Of a DNA stretch of 64,000 nt, positions 28,309 to 37,434 are shown piece after piece. Source of the DNA: Sphingomonas alpina (GTDB taxonomy: Bacteria; Pseudomonadota; Alphaproteobacteria; Sphingomonadales; Sphingomonadaceae); NCBI RefSeq assembly GCF_014490665.1, contig NZ_CP061038.1:2356001-2420000 (forward strand), read 5' to 3'. A program made the position numbers and the translations under genes. Within the stretch, counting starts at the first letter, position 1; every line of letters starts with the position of its first letter. The notes under the pieces were generated by a model that saw only the letters and a list, made by a program, of their open reading frames with translations, made no database searches and had not been told where the DNA came from.

Positions 28309-29586
28309 TTAGCGGCGCACCTGCTCCTTGGCGGCAATCGCCTCGGGCAGATCGGCGTAGCGGCCGAATTCATTGCGTGCGATCGCCCGGTTGTGCACCT
28401 CGTCGGGACCATCGGCAAAGCGCAGCGTGCGCATCGCCGCCCAGTCATGCGCAAGGTGGAAGTCGCTCGATACGCCACCGCCGCCATGCGCCTGGATCGC
28501 ATCGTCGATGATCTGCAGTGCCATATTGGGCGCCGCCACCTTGATCATCGCAATCTCGAGTTGCGCGGACTTGTTGCCCGCCTTGTCCATCATATCGGCC
28601 GCCTTGAGGCACAGCAGCCGGGTCATTTCGATATCGATGCGCGCCTTGGCGATACGCTGCTCCCACACCGAATGATCGGCGATGCGCTTGCCGAATGCGA
28701 CGCGCGTCAGCAACCTCTTGGCCATCGACTCGATCGCCATTTCGGCAACGCCGATCGTCCGCATGCAATGATGGATGCGGCCCGGCCCGAGCCGGCCCTG
28801 CGCGATCTCGAACCCGCGCCCTTCGCCGAGCAGCACATTCTCGACCGGCACGCGGACATTTTCGAGCACGACCTCGCCATGCCCGTGCGGCGCATGATCA
28901 TACCCATAAACCGAAAGCATGCGTTTGATGGTCACGCCCGGCGCATCCATCGGCACCAGGATCTGGCTTTGCTGGCTGTGGCGCGACCCTTCCGGATTGG
29001 TCTTGCCCATGGTGATCGCGATCTTGCAGCGCGGATCGCCGACGCCCGACGACCACCATTTCGTGCCGTTGATCACATAGTGATCGCCATCGCGCTCCAT
29101 GCGTGTCTCGATATTGGTCGCATCCGACGATGCCACCGCCGGCTCGGTCATCAGAAAGGCCGAGCGGATCTCCCCGTTCATCAGCGGGCGGAGCCACTTT
29201 TCCTTCTGCTCCAGCGTGCCGTAGCGATGCAGCACCTCCATATTGCCGGTGTCCGGCGCGGAGCAGTTGAAGCACTCCGATGCCCAGCCGACCTTGCCCA
29301 TTTCCTCGGCGCATAACGCATATTCGAGGTTGGTGAGCTGTGTGCCTTCGAACTCGAAACTGTCGTCGACATGGCTCTGCCCGGAATGCGGCGGCATGAA
29401 GAAATTCCACAGGCCGGCCGCCTTGGTCTTTTCCTTCATCTCCTCGATCACCGGGATCACCTTCCAGCGATCGCCCTCATGGCTCTGCTTGTTGTAATCG
29501 TCCTGCCGCGGTCGGATATTCTGATCGATAAAGCTCTTTACGCGGTCCCGAAAATAGGTCTCCCGCTCGCTCAACGTGAAATCCAT
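28309..29586 (-). CDS. acyl-CoA dehydrogenase (ACAD10/11-like)
   Basis: A 425-residue acyl-CoA dehydrogenase from ATG 29586 ([20 protein letters not shown]). Motifs: [20 protein letters not shown] and [19 protein letters not shown] in the flavin domain, and [36 protein letters not shown] at the C-terminus, where ADGPDEVH replaces the common YEGT segment; this is typical of ACAD11-like enzymes with the Asp acting as base. It is the first gene of the minus-strand cluster and lies next to the double-TetR regulator. Pairing with the APH-like kinase two genes away reproduces the dehydrogenase plus kinase content of eukaryotic ACAD11. Confidence 0.92.
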   Translation of the reverse strand: MDFTLSERETYFRDRVKSFIDQNIRPRQDDYNKQSHEGDRWKVIPVIEEMKEKTKAAGLWNFFMPPHSGQSHVDDSFEFEGTQLTNLEYALCAEEMGKVGWASECFNCSAPDTGNMEVLHRYGTLEQKEKWLRPLMNGEIRSAFLMTEPAVASSDATNIETRMERDGDHYVINGTKWWSSGVGDPRCKIAITMGKTNPEGSRHSQQSQILVPMDAPGVTIKRMLSVYGYDHAPHGHGEVVLENVRVPVENVLLGEGRGFEIAQGRLGPGRIHHCMRTIGVAEMAIESMAKRLLTRVAFGKRIADHSVWEQRIAKARIDIEMTRLLCLKAADMMDKAGNKSAQLEIAMIKVAAPNMALQIIDDAIQAHGGGGVSSDFHLAHDWAAMRTLRFADGPDEVHNRAIARNEFGRYADLPEAIAAKEQVRR

Positions 29587-29680
29587 ATGCTTTCTCCTAC
29601 GGCTCTAGCCCGGGTTCGTTAGACCGTACCGCGTTTTCGGTAAAGCGTCATAAGCGATGAAATAGCCGGATATCGCGCCA

Positions 29681-29705
29681 TTCGAAAAAACACTGTTTCT
29701 TCGAA
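29681..29705. promoter_or_regulatory. 25-bp inverted repeat, candidate TetR operator
   Basis: TTCGAAAAAACA, one central C, then TGTTTCTTCGAA: the two 12-base arms match at 11 of 12 positions as an inverted repeat. It lies in the 141-base spacer between two divergent genes, the acyl-CoA dehydrogenase (start 29586) and the TetR regulator (start 29728), 23 bases upstream of the latter. Position and symmetry are those of a repressor operator controlling both directions. The inference that the neighbouring regulator binds it is not tested. Confidence 0.65.
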
Positions 29706-29727
29706 AAGATACTGATACATATCCGTC

Positions 29728-30972
29728 ATGGGGGAACCGGACACAGCCTATCAGGACGACGAGAGCGGCACGAAGCGTTTCCGCGCGAAGCGCGACGCGA
29801 TCCTCGCCGCCGCCGCCCAGGCGATCAACGAACAGAGCGCGAAAGGCATGACTTTCGCCGACGTGGCGCGCCGTGTCGGGCTCAACACCACCAGCGTCAC
29901 TTATTATTTCAAGCGCAAGGACGACCTCGCCACCGCCTGTTTCGAGAACACGCTCGACCGGCTGCAGGAAATGCTCGACGAAGCGATGAAGGAGCCGACG
30001 CCGCAGCAGCGCGTCGCCCGGTATTTGTCGATCAACATGCAACGACTGACCCGCATCGAGCAGGGACTCGAAACGCCGTTCGCCGTCCTGTCCGACCTGC
30101 GCGCGATGGAAGAACCGATGCGCGGCCAGCTGATGGCCGCCTGGCGCGACGTGTTCCGCAAGACGCGCAGCTTGTGGGGACCGGGCAGGAACCGCGCGCA
30201 GACCGACCTGTTCGGCGCGCGCGCGCACGTCCTGCTCGAAAACACCTTCTGGCTGCCGGTCTGGCTGGTGCGTTACGAGCTCGACCAGTTCGACCGGGTC
30301 GAAAAGCGGCTGATGGATGTGTTCGAACGCGGGATTGCCGCGATGGGCCAGGACTGGACGCCGGAGCTGATCGATCTCGACCATGACGAGTCGGAGCCGG
30401 GGCGCGAGGCGTTCCTGCTCGCCGCGACGCGGCTGATCAACGAACTCGGCTATCGCGGCGCCTCGGTACAGAAGATCGCGTCGGAGCTGAACGTCACCAA
30501 GGGCAGCTTCTACCATCATCTCGACGCCAAGGACGATCTGGTCATCGCCTGCTACAAGCGCAGCTTCGACACGATCGCCGATGCCCAGCATCAGGCCGAC
30601 GAACGCGGCGGCAGTTACTGGCACCGCCTGTCGAGCACCATCGCGACGCTGTGCGATATCCAGTTCTCGGAACGCGGCCCCCTGCTCCGCACCACGGCGC
30701 TGCACGGCCTGCCCAGCAGCGTACGCCGCGCGATGGTCGAACGCTCGAACCGCATCGCCCGCCGTTATGCCGGCACGATGAGCGACGGCATCGCCGAAGG
30801 CTCGATCCGTGCGATCGACTCGCTGATCGCGGCGCAAGCGCTGATGGCGCTGCAGAACGCCGCGTTCGACATGCGCAAATGGGCCGGCACCATGCCGCGC
30901 GACCGGGCGGTGGCGTTTTATGCCTCGACGCTGGCGTTCGGGTTGTTCGATGATCGGGTGCTGGGGGTTTAG
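29728..30972 (+). CDS. TetR family regulator with two tandem TetR modules
   Basis: A 414-residue protein, about twice the usual TetR length. The first helix-turn-helix is at about residues 20-66 (MTFADVARRVGLNTTSVTYYFKRKDDL split as residues 41-66), the second at about 225-272 (GASVQKIASELNVTKGSFYH then HLDAKDDL). Each is followed by its own helical ligand/dimer domain. A single chain could therefore bind DNA as an internal pseudo-dimer. It is divergent from the acyl-CoA dehydrogenase cluster with a 25-bp inverted repeat between, so it most likely represses that cluster in response to an acyl-CoA or its acid. Confidence 0.9.
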   Translation: MGEPDTAYQDDESGTKRFRAKRDAILAAAAQAINEQSAKGMTFADVARRVGLNTTSVTYYFKRKDDLATACFENTLDRLQEMLDEAMKEPTPQQRVARYLSINMQRLTRIEQGLETPFAVLSDLRAMEEPMRGQLMAAWRDVFRKTRSLWGPGRNRAQTDLFGARAHVLLENTFWLPVWLVRYELDQFDRVEKRLMDVFERGIAAMGQDWTPELIDLDHDESEPGREAFLLAATRLINELGYRGASVQKIASELNVTKGSFYHHLDAKDDLVIACYKRSFDTIADAQHQADERGGSYWHRLSSTIATLCDIQFSERGPLLRTTALHGLPSSVRRAMVERSNRIARRYAGTMSDGIAEGSIRAIDSLIAAQALMALQNAAFDMRKWAGTMPRDRAVAFYASTLAFGLFDDRVLGV

Positions 30973-31372
30973 GCGGCAGTTGATGTTTAGTTCAGCCGTT
31001 AATTGGTGCGCCCTTTTCAATCCCACCTTGATGCAGGCGCTTCGCATTTATCACCTCTTCGGCGGCGACCGTACATCGCAACAGCCGACACAGGCACACC
31101 AACGTAAAATGTGAACGTATAACTAACGACTACGCCAGAACCAAAATTGGTACTAATTTGCAGAGCGCACCTGGACGCCACCGTAACTATTCCTTTGGCA
31201 TTTTACCAAGGATGTTCTGCGATTTCCGCGTGCCCCAGCTGATCATTGGTATTTATGGTCTGCCACTTGTTCTTTCCGTCCAACAAACCCGCGCTAATCT
31301 GCCCGACACTTGCTGCTTTGCAATGCCCATTTGCAGTTATGCGGCATGCCAACCGCTCAGGCGCTCAGGCGC
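30973..31372. other. non-coding stretch at the edge of the RHS island
   Basis: No gene is supported here on either strand. The base composition becomes more AT-rich than the flanking catabolic genes. A small direct repeat of GCTCAGGC occurs twice at about 31358-31373 followed by a partial third copy. The plus-strand open frame 31158-31685 starts here but runs antisense through the small membrane gene and has no coding character. It may be a decayed remnant of earlier RHS tip/immunity cassettes, which I could not identify. Confidence 0.5.
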
Positions 31373-31753
31373 TCAATCATGCTCGCTAAACTCCTGTATA
31401 TTAAGCGCCTTCGTCCCGGCCATAAGGTATAAGGACATCCAGACGATGGCGGCCCCTGTTATTAACATACCACGTAAATATACTTCCAAACGCGTAGTGG
31501 ACTGCGACAAGTCAGGAAGCGCAAGCAGCAACATTACAATCCACGAAATAATGATACCAAAAACTCCAAAAATCCTGGCGCTCTTTATATCAGCAATCAA
31601 GCCAATAACGCCAACAAAAAGAAGTATGGTAGTTAATACCCTTGGCCAAAGCATCAAACTTCTCTCAGGCAATGAAACAAAATAGAGCGCCATCAAGATT
31701 GCTAGAGTCGCGTTTATGATTACGCGAAGACCCCAATATCTTTTACCCCACAT
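31373..31753 (-). CDS. small membrane protein, candidate immunity protein of the RHS gene
   Basis: A 126-residue protein (MWGKRYWGLRVIINATLAIL) with four hydrophobic helices at about 9-27, 34-52, 60-80 and 93-112 and an acidic C-terminus. The ATG at 31753 lies 11 bases inside the 3' end of the large RHS gene, so expression is coupled. Genes of this kind directly downstream of an RHS C-terminal tip usually encode immunity proteins, and membrane immunity proteins often accompany pore-forming or periplasm-acting toxins. The family is not recognised. The gene shares the low-GC composition of the island. Confidence 0.6.
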   Translation of the reverse strand: MWGKRYWGLRVIINATLAILMALYFVSLPERSLMLWPRVLTTILLFVGVIGLIADIKSARIFGVFGIIISWIVMLLLALPDLSQSTTRLEVYLRGMLITGAAIVWMSLYLMAGTKALNIQEFSEHD

Positions 31754-34700
31754 TTTTACACCAATTCCTCATATCAGCCTTAGTTGCTTTATGAAAATCA
31801 TTACCATCATAGCCCGCCTGCAATGCGTCTACAGAATATGGACTACTACCACGGGTGATCCGCTTTAAAGGCTTTATTAGATTCTGATAGGTCCACACCT
31901 CGGCATCATTGTATCCCTTTTCAGCAGCATACAGGAAATTCTCGGCATTCCGGTATGTCTCGTTGTTCCAATCTTTGGGGCCGTGTGCGGGATTCCTTAC
32001 GTCCAAAGCGCGCTGTTGCGCACCTTCAAAGCTCCAGCGCGACTGTGCAAGTAGACTGCAAACCAAGATGTTTCTCGCCGCAGTCTTTCTAGGATCAGGC
32101 CTTGGTTCGCGAGGGCGGCAAGTCATTACTCCCGGTGTGAAATAGCAATCCTTTTTCGCCAACGTATCAGCGCCAACCGTACTCCGAAACTTCAACGCAT
32201 TGTTGGCCATCCCGTTCAATGCGTTCCAGCCACCGAAATTGGATTGGCCGCTATTGTCACGGATGGGATTCCCACCGCCGCCACCATTGCCATTGTCGTT
32301 GCCGGGTAGCCCCCCACCCCCGCCAGCACAAAGAGTAATGAACGGGCAATTGCCGGCCAATCCGCTTGGGTCGGTAGTATTGATTGGATCCCCTCCGACA
32401 TATTGATACAGATTCATCCCATCGCCATAGCCGATCGGATCGGTCTGCATGAAACGTCCCAAGGTCGGCGAGTAGATGCGTGCCTTGTAATAGTACATGC
32501 CGAGCGGAAGGATCCAAGTCTGCCCGGTATAAGCGAACCGGGTTCCCGGCGCCGCAACCGTCGAGCTGAGAATGCCATATTCATCATAGGCATTGACGCC
32601 GACCAGCGCGCCGGTCGCATCGGCAGCCGATACGATCGATCCCTGTTCATTGACCTGAAAGCTTCGACGACCATTCAAGGTGCCGCCCGGGTACCAGATC
32701 ATCGGCTCGTCTGCACCAGGGCCAAATACGTACCGGCTCGTCGGCGCAGGAAAAGTTGTCGGATCGCTTCCCGATGCCCCCAGATCCTCTCCTATCAGAT
32801 TGTCGCCATCATAGATGAAAACCGATTTACCGCCGACCGTACGGGCTATCTTCCACAAGCGGCCATAGGGATCATAGGTCAGCGACACATCAAGACCGCC
32901 CGTATAGTCGGTGGGACAGCCGGTCCCGATCGGCGCACGCTTCTCGATCAGCCGATTCTCGATATCGTATCGATAAACCGAGGTCCCATCCGATGTGAGG
33001 TTGCCGTTGCTATCATAGCAAAATGACGCCGGGCTTGCCGTGACATACTGGTTCAGTCCGTTGGTCGTATATGATCGGTTGATATCCGCGATCGGCTGAC
33101 CATTTGCGGCAAAATACCCCTTGAAGGAATAGGCGTCGTTCGAAAGCGACTTCCTATATATTTGTCCTGCATTGTTATTATCGTAGCCCGTCATGAGATC
33201 ATTTTCGGTGCCAGCGAGATCATCGAATATCTGGGTCAGCCAGCCGTCTATACCATAGATATAGGAAGTGGTAACGCCGCCGCGGGTCAAGCTTCGACGA
33301 TGTCCATCATCATTATAATCGATTTCGGCAATGGTGGCGGCGCCATTCTCCTTGATCTTCGTAACGCGGCCAACACCGTCATAGTCATAGGTGAAATATA
33401 CGCCATCGAAATGGGTCAGCCTGGTTCGATTGCCGGCGACGTCCCACTGATACGATACCCCTTGCGCCCCGCCTCCCATCGTGTTGGTGCTGCTCTGCAA
33501 TCGCCCAAACCCGTCATACAGGTTGACGATTCCGCCACCAGTTGCCGAACCAAATCGGGCGAACGTCTGCGCCCCACTCAGATCATAGCCATAATAGACA
33601 TCCGCCGCAGTCCCGCCGGGGATATCCTTTACCGTCATCCGATTGAGCGCATCATAGGAATAGCCGATGGTTTGCCCGTCGCGCCGCCGTCGGCTGGTGA
33701 TGTTGCCGTTGGCGTCGTAGCCCAACTCCTCATAATCGGTTTGCGAACTTGCTCCCGAAGCCGTTGCGGGAAGCGGATAGCGGACCTTTATCTGGCGCCC
33801 GAACCCGTCATAGCTGTAGGTGGTCGTGTTGCCATTGGCGTCCCTTGCGGTCTCGACCTCTCCACTCTTGGTATAAGTCATGGCAGCGACATCCGCCTGG
33901 CGGGGAGTTCCGTAAGCCGAGGTCGCCTTGATCACCTGTCCGACCGCATCATAGGTGTTCCGGGTGATACGATCCGCACCGAACGTTCCCTCCGGCCCCA
34001 ATGTGCATGCAGTTGGCGGGAGCGTACCGAATTGCGCCGCATTCATCCGGACTGCCGTACAATCGAGCCGCCCAACGGCATCATAGCTGTATTGAGTTAC
34101 AGAAACCGGCCCACCACCGAAGCCGGCCTCGCGCACATCTTTCAGCTTACGATCATTGACATCAAAGCTGCTGCTCAATGACAGCATTGCCGTGAATCCC
34201 GCCCAACCGGCATCCAATGGGCTGTTGACGTAGCCGTCCTCGGTCTTGGTGGTTTGACCGTTAGCGTTGTACGTTATCCGTTGCGCGGGTCGGTTTAGTC
34301 TCTCGGCCCCGTCGGGATCTGGCGCCACTCCCCCGACCATCCTGCCCAGGCGATCATATCTGCGATAGATCGTGTCACTGGTACCCGACAAAGGGCCATC
34401 CACGCTCACCAGATTACCTAGAGCATCGTAGGACATGCTGGTACTGGATACCAAGCCACCATCACCCGACTGAGTGGTCGTCGATATCGGCAGCACGCCA
34501 TTCGCGCCATAGCCGAAAACAGTTTTTATCTCGTCCGCCGTTCCCGCGCAGGAAGCTGCTGTCCGGCAGGCGGACGTGCTCGAAAGGACATAGCTGCCTG
34601 CTACCAGAGCATAGGTATATCGGGTCTGCGGTCTTGGCTGTCCGACTGATGGAGCCGGCCCGGTGATGGTCAGGACGCCGCCGTGAACCGGGTCATATGT

Positions 34701-36152
34701 ATAATCAGTGACATTTCCGCGCGCATCGGTGGTCGACTTCGGCTTGTTGCAGGTTTTCGGATTGACGCACGGATCGTCAAATACGGCGCTAGTCACGATG
34801 TCTGAGGCCGATCCGGGCGGGTCAGCGCTGACCTCGGTATAACGGATATTATACCTGCCATCGTAGCCCAGATCAGTCACAACACCATTTGGTTGTTTTG
34901 ATCTGTATAAGCGCCCAACAGAATCGTAAGTCCACAGCGTCTCCTGCTGCAGCTCGTCCTTGAAGCGCACCAGATTTCCCCGCGCATCGAGTTCATAAAC
35001 ACGAGATTTGTTGAGCGGGTCCGTACGCGTTATTGTCGTTACATTCGAGGAACTGACGGATTGCGAATAATTCCAGATATTTCCGAGGCCGTCAGCCAGC
35101 CTGATGCTCCCTGACGCGCCTTGCGACAATATAGTCAAAACCATGGCATCCGTACTCGGGTTGGCGGGACGCCGAATACGGAACGTTCCGTCACTAGGAT
35201 GCAGATACTGCGTCTCCTGATTCATTGAATCAGTGATTTTTGATACTAAAAATCTAGTGTCATCCAAAACATCTGGTAGAACCGGCGGGAGAACATTATA
35301 TTGATACGTCGTTTTCCTAGAACATGCGATTGCTTCATTGCATACTCCGAGTTGATCTGAGGAAGCCACCACCTGAGTCACGCCATAGGTAGGCTCCGTA
35401 TATCTCCCAGAATCCTTGAAACTCGAATAAGTGAACTTTAGAGACAACCCCAAAGTGTTAGATACTTCCAATAAATCTGTCTCTTTAAAAGCACCAACAG
35501 ACCTCCCACCGCGCACAGCGTAAGAGAAATTGGCATCCACACCCTCAGCCGACCTCCATCGCGAAATCCTGGAGCAGTTAATATTTCCCTGCCCGACGGC
35601 CTCGACGCTTCTACCGCAAACTGTATTATTAATAACTAAAAATCTTAACTCTCCTCCTGTCGATGAATAATAGGTTAATACCATTACTCCATTTTCATCT
35701 GTTTTCAGAATGTATCCACCGCTACGATCTCTCGGCTCAAACCTCGTTAGCGATCCATCTACATCAAATACCCGGCTTATACCTCCCATCGTCAGACGAA
35801 GTGCCTGCTTATTACTCATCGACAAAGGAGACGTGTCTCCATTATATTCGTTTCCAATAAATATATCGAGATTTATTGCATCCCCCATGCCGAATGCATG
35901 ATACCGACCAGGTGAACTGACTCTATTAATACTAAGTCGACTCGGGAATTCTCCAGCTCCAATAGAAATATCTTCAGCTCTAGAGCTAAAACGTAATGAT
36001 TTTAGATTTATACCATTTTCATCAATTGTATCCACCTCCGGCGCTTCCGTTTGCGCCAGCGCGGGACTAGAAAAAGAAATAGCCGCGACAACCGCCAGCA
36101 AGATACGATCATGCCGCCTAACTCGTGTGCCCGAGAGCCTGCGTGACATCAA
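31743..36152 (-). CDS. secreted RHS/YD-repeat protein with variable C-terminal tip
   Basis: A 1469-residue protein with a Sec signal peptide (RILLAVVAAISFSSPALAQ, residues 16-34). Residues 35-260 form an N-terminal domain with no recognised family. From about 260 to 1180 there are many YD repeats (for example TYDSVGRLYRSKQPNG, SYDGFGRQIKVRYP, SYDALNRMTVKDIPGG). The RHS core follows (FAYTGQTWILPLGMYYYKARIYSPTLGRFMQTDPIGYGDGMNLYQYVGGDP in pieces, about 1195-1260) and ends DPSGL. The roughly 205-residue tip after that, starting with a Gly/Asn-rich linker, is unlike any toxin I recognise; it contains HGPKDWNNETYRNAENFLYA and ends DMRNWCKNVG. Probably an exported contact-dependent toxin or surface protein. 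The N-terminus and tip look AT-richer than the YD core. Confidence 0.88.
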   Translation of the reverse strand: MMSRRLSGTRVRRHDRILLAVVAAISFSSPALAQTEAPEVDTIDENGINLKSLRFSSRAEDISIGAGEFPSRLSINRVSSPGRYHAFGMGDAINLDIFIGNEYNGDTSPLSMSNKQALRLTMGGISRVFDVDGSLTRFEPRDRSGGYILKTDENGVMVLTYYSSTGGELRFLVINNTVCGRSVEAVGQGNINCSRISRWRSAEGVDANFSYAVRGGRSVGAFKETDLLEVSNTLGLSLKFTYSSFKDSGRYTEPTYGVTQVVASSDQLGVCNEAIACSRKTTYQYNVLPPVLPDVLDDTRFLVSKITDSMNQETQYLHPSDGTFRIRRPANPSTDAMVLTILSQGASGSIRLADGLGNIWNYSQSVSSSNVTTITRTDPLNKSRVYELDARGNLVRFKDELQQETLWTYDSVGRLYRSKQPNGVVTDLGYDGRYNIRYTEVSADPPGSASDIVTSAVFDDPCVNPKTCNKPKSTTDARGNVTDYTYDPVHGGVLTITGPAPSVGQPRPQTRYTYALVAGSYVLSSTSACRTAASCAGTADEIKTVFGYGANGVLPISTTTQSGDGGLVSSTSMSYDALGNLVSVDGPLSGTSDTIYRRYDRLGRMVGGVAPDPDGAERLNRPAQRITYNANGQTTKTEDGYVNSPLDAGWAGFTAMLSLSSSFDVNDRKLKDVREAGFGGGPVSVTQYSYDAVGRLDCTAVRMNAAQFGTLPPTACTLGPEGTFGADRITRNTYDAVGQVIKATSAYGTPRQADVAAMTYTKSGEVETARDANGNTTTYSYDGFGRQIKVRYPLPATASGASSQTDYEELGYDANGNITSRRRRDGQTIGYSYDALNRMTVKDIPGGTAADVYYGYDLSGAQTFARFGSATGGGIVNLYDGFGRLQSSTNTMGGGAQGVSYQWDVAGNRTRLTHFDGVYFTYDYDGVGRVTKIKENGAATIAEIDYNDDGHRRSLTRGGVTTSYIYGIDGWLTQIFDDLAGTENDLMTGYDNNNAGQIYRKSLSNDAYSFKGYFAANGQPIADINRSYTTNGLNQYVTASPASFCYDSNGNLTSDGTSVYRYDIENRLIEKRAPIGTGCPTDYTGGLDVSLTYDPYGRLWKIARTVGGKSVFIYDGDNLIGEDLGASGSDPTTFPAPTSRYVFGPGADEPMIWYPGGTLNGRRSFQVNEQGSIVSAADATGALVGVNAYDEYGILSSTVAAPGTRFAYTGQTWILPLGMYYYKARIYSPTLGRFMQTDPIGYGDGMNLYQYVGGDPINTTDPSGLAGNCPFITLCAGGGGGLPGNDNGNGGGGGNPIRDNSGQSNFGGWNALNGMANNALKFRSTVGADTLAKKDCYFTPGVMTCRPREPRPDPRKTAARNILVCSLLAQSRWSFEGAQQRALDVRNPAHGPKDWNNETYRNAENFLYAAEKGYNDAEVWTYQNLIKPLKRITRGSSPYSVDALQAGYDGNDFHKATKADMRNWCKNVG

Positions 36153-36265
36153 ATTTCTCCGCTAAATTTTATTATCTATTTGGATATATTTTGGCAGAAA
36201 GCTCTAAATACATAGAACTTTTCTAGAACAGAAATATTCTGCGATCCAACAGCTTTATAGGGTTA

Positions 36266-37152
36266 TTAACGGCAACACGTATTACTTGCCCAAGCCGCTG
36301 TACCATTCGATCGATAGATCACCAGGTTTCCGTCGCTTTGGACCACCAATCGGGCATTTGTGTTGCCGGCGGTGTTAGTGGCCCAGGCCATTGCCCCATT
36401 AGCTTTGTAGACGATCAGATTTCCGTCTGCCTGGAATGTTGCATAGGCACCCGGGTTTCCAGCTGTTTGAGACGACCAGATTTTATCGGAACCGAATAGC
36501 AAGACGAGATCGCCGTCGCTTTGCATTATCAATTTGAATCGGCCGTCTTTTGACAGGAGATATTGGCCCGATACTGCAGTTATAGGGGAAAACCACGTAT
36601 CGATATTTTCAGCGATCGATGTCATACCCGTAGAATTCAATATTGAAGCACCTGACGGGTTTGAAAGAACCACCGTGAAAGTTTCCACGCCTTCCGGCAG
36701 ATTATCGGGTAGTAATGCTACTGTAAGGGTTGCGACCGTATCGGTCGGATTGAATGTCAGGGTTCCTGTCGCCGCTGTATAGTCCGAGCCGGCGACAGCC
36801 GTTCCATTGACGGTTGCATAGGATACCGTGACGACCGACGCAGTCGATCCGATTTTTCTGACGGCGAAGGTTGCCGCCCCCCTTCAAGGCCCTGCGCGCT
36901 GGGGGTGATCGACAGACCAGCACCACACGCCGCGGGAACCGCAGCAGTTGCGTCATAGCGCATCCTGTTTCCTACGGCATCGAAGCATGTCGCGGTCTGC
37001 CGGCCATTGTTCACACCGCCGCTGAACGTGCTGCCGATCAGCCGACCAAACTCGTCATAGCGATAGGTTATTGACTGCGCCTGCGCATCAACCGCCGCGC
37101 TGACAATCACAAGGCAAGCCGCGCTCGCCCAGAGCCTCTGTTTCCGCCACAT
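36266..37152 (-). pseudogene. YD-repeat / Calx-beta / B-lectin protein, frameshifted
   Basis: From ATG 37152 the frame encodes a signal peptide (LWASAACLVIVSAAVDAQAQ), one YD repeat (ITYRYDEFGRLIGSTFSGGV) and a Cys-containing link up to GLSITPSAQGLEGG. There the minus-strand run of six G (36877-36882) ends the sensible frame. One more G would continue into AATFAVRKIGSTASVVTVSY, a Calx-beta domain with GSDYTAATGTLTF and EGVETFTVVLSNPSGA, and then a bulb-type (B-) lectin domain with repeated QSDGNLVIY / QADGNLIVY units ending at 36266. The intended product would be about 295 residues, secreted and carbohydrate-binding. It precedes the RHS gene on the same strand by 113 bases. Sequencing error or a variable G-tract are both possible. 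Confidence 0.72.
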
Positions 37153-37434
37153 ATTTGCCCCCGTTCGGATGAGATAAATCCGCTGATCGACCCCGCATTA
37201 GAGCCAAATCAAACGGACACCAGTCTCAACATTATTACTCGAAAGTTAACTCGAAGAGTGTCAGTACTGAACACGATATTGTCGTCCGGTTGAATCGGCT
37301 GCGAGTTGCTCCAACCCATGGTACCAACCGCACCGACCGTTCGCCGACCATCGACAAGGCCGCTCAAATCACCGCCACGGCTGGACAAGAACCCCGCCAA
37401 ACTGGCAACGGCGGATCAGATTCTGGAGACTGAC

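Noticed and set aside
31158..31685. 175-residue plus-strand open frame in the AT-rich island
   Set aside because: Antisense to the small membrane gene, no ribosome-binding site, scattered Cys/Pro without pattern. The minus-strand product has clear membrane helices and overlaps the RHS gene in the expected way.
36702..36956. Separate 84-residue gene between the YD and lectin parts
   Set aside because: It is the third frame across the G6 tract, with no domain; the Calx-beta frame explains the same bases better.
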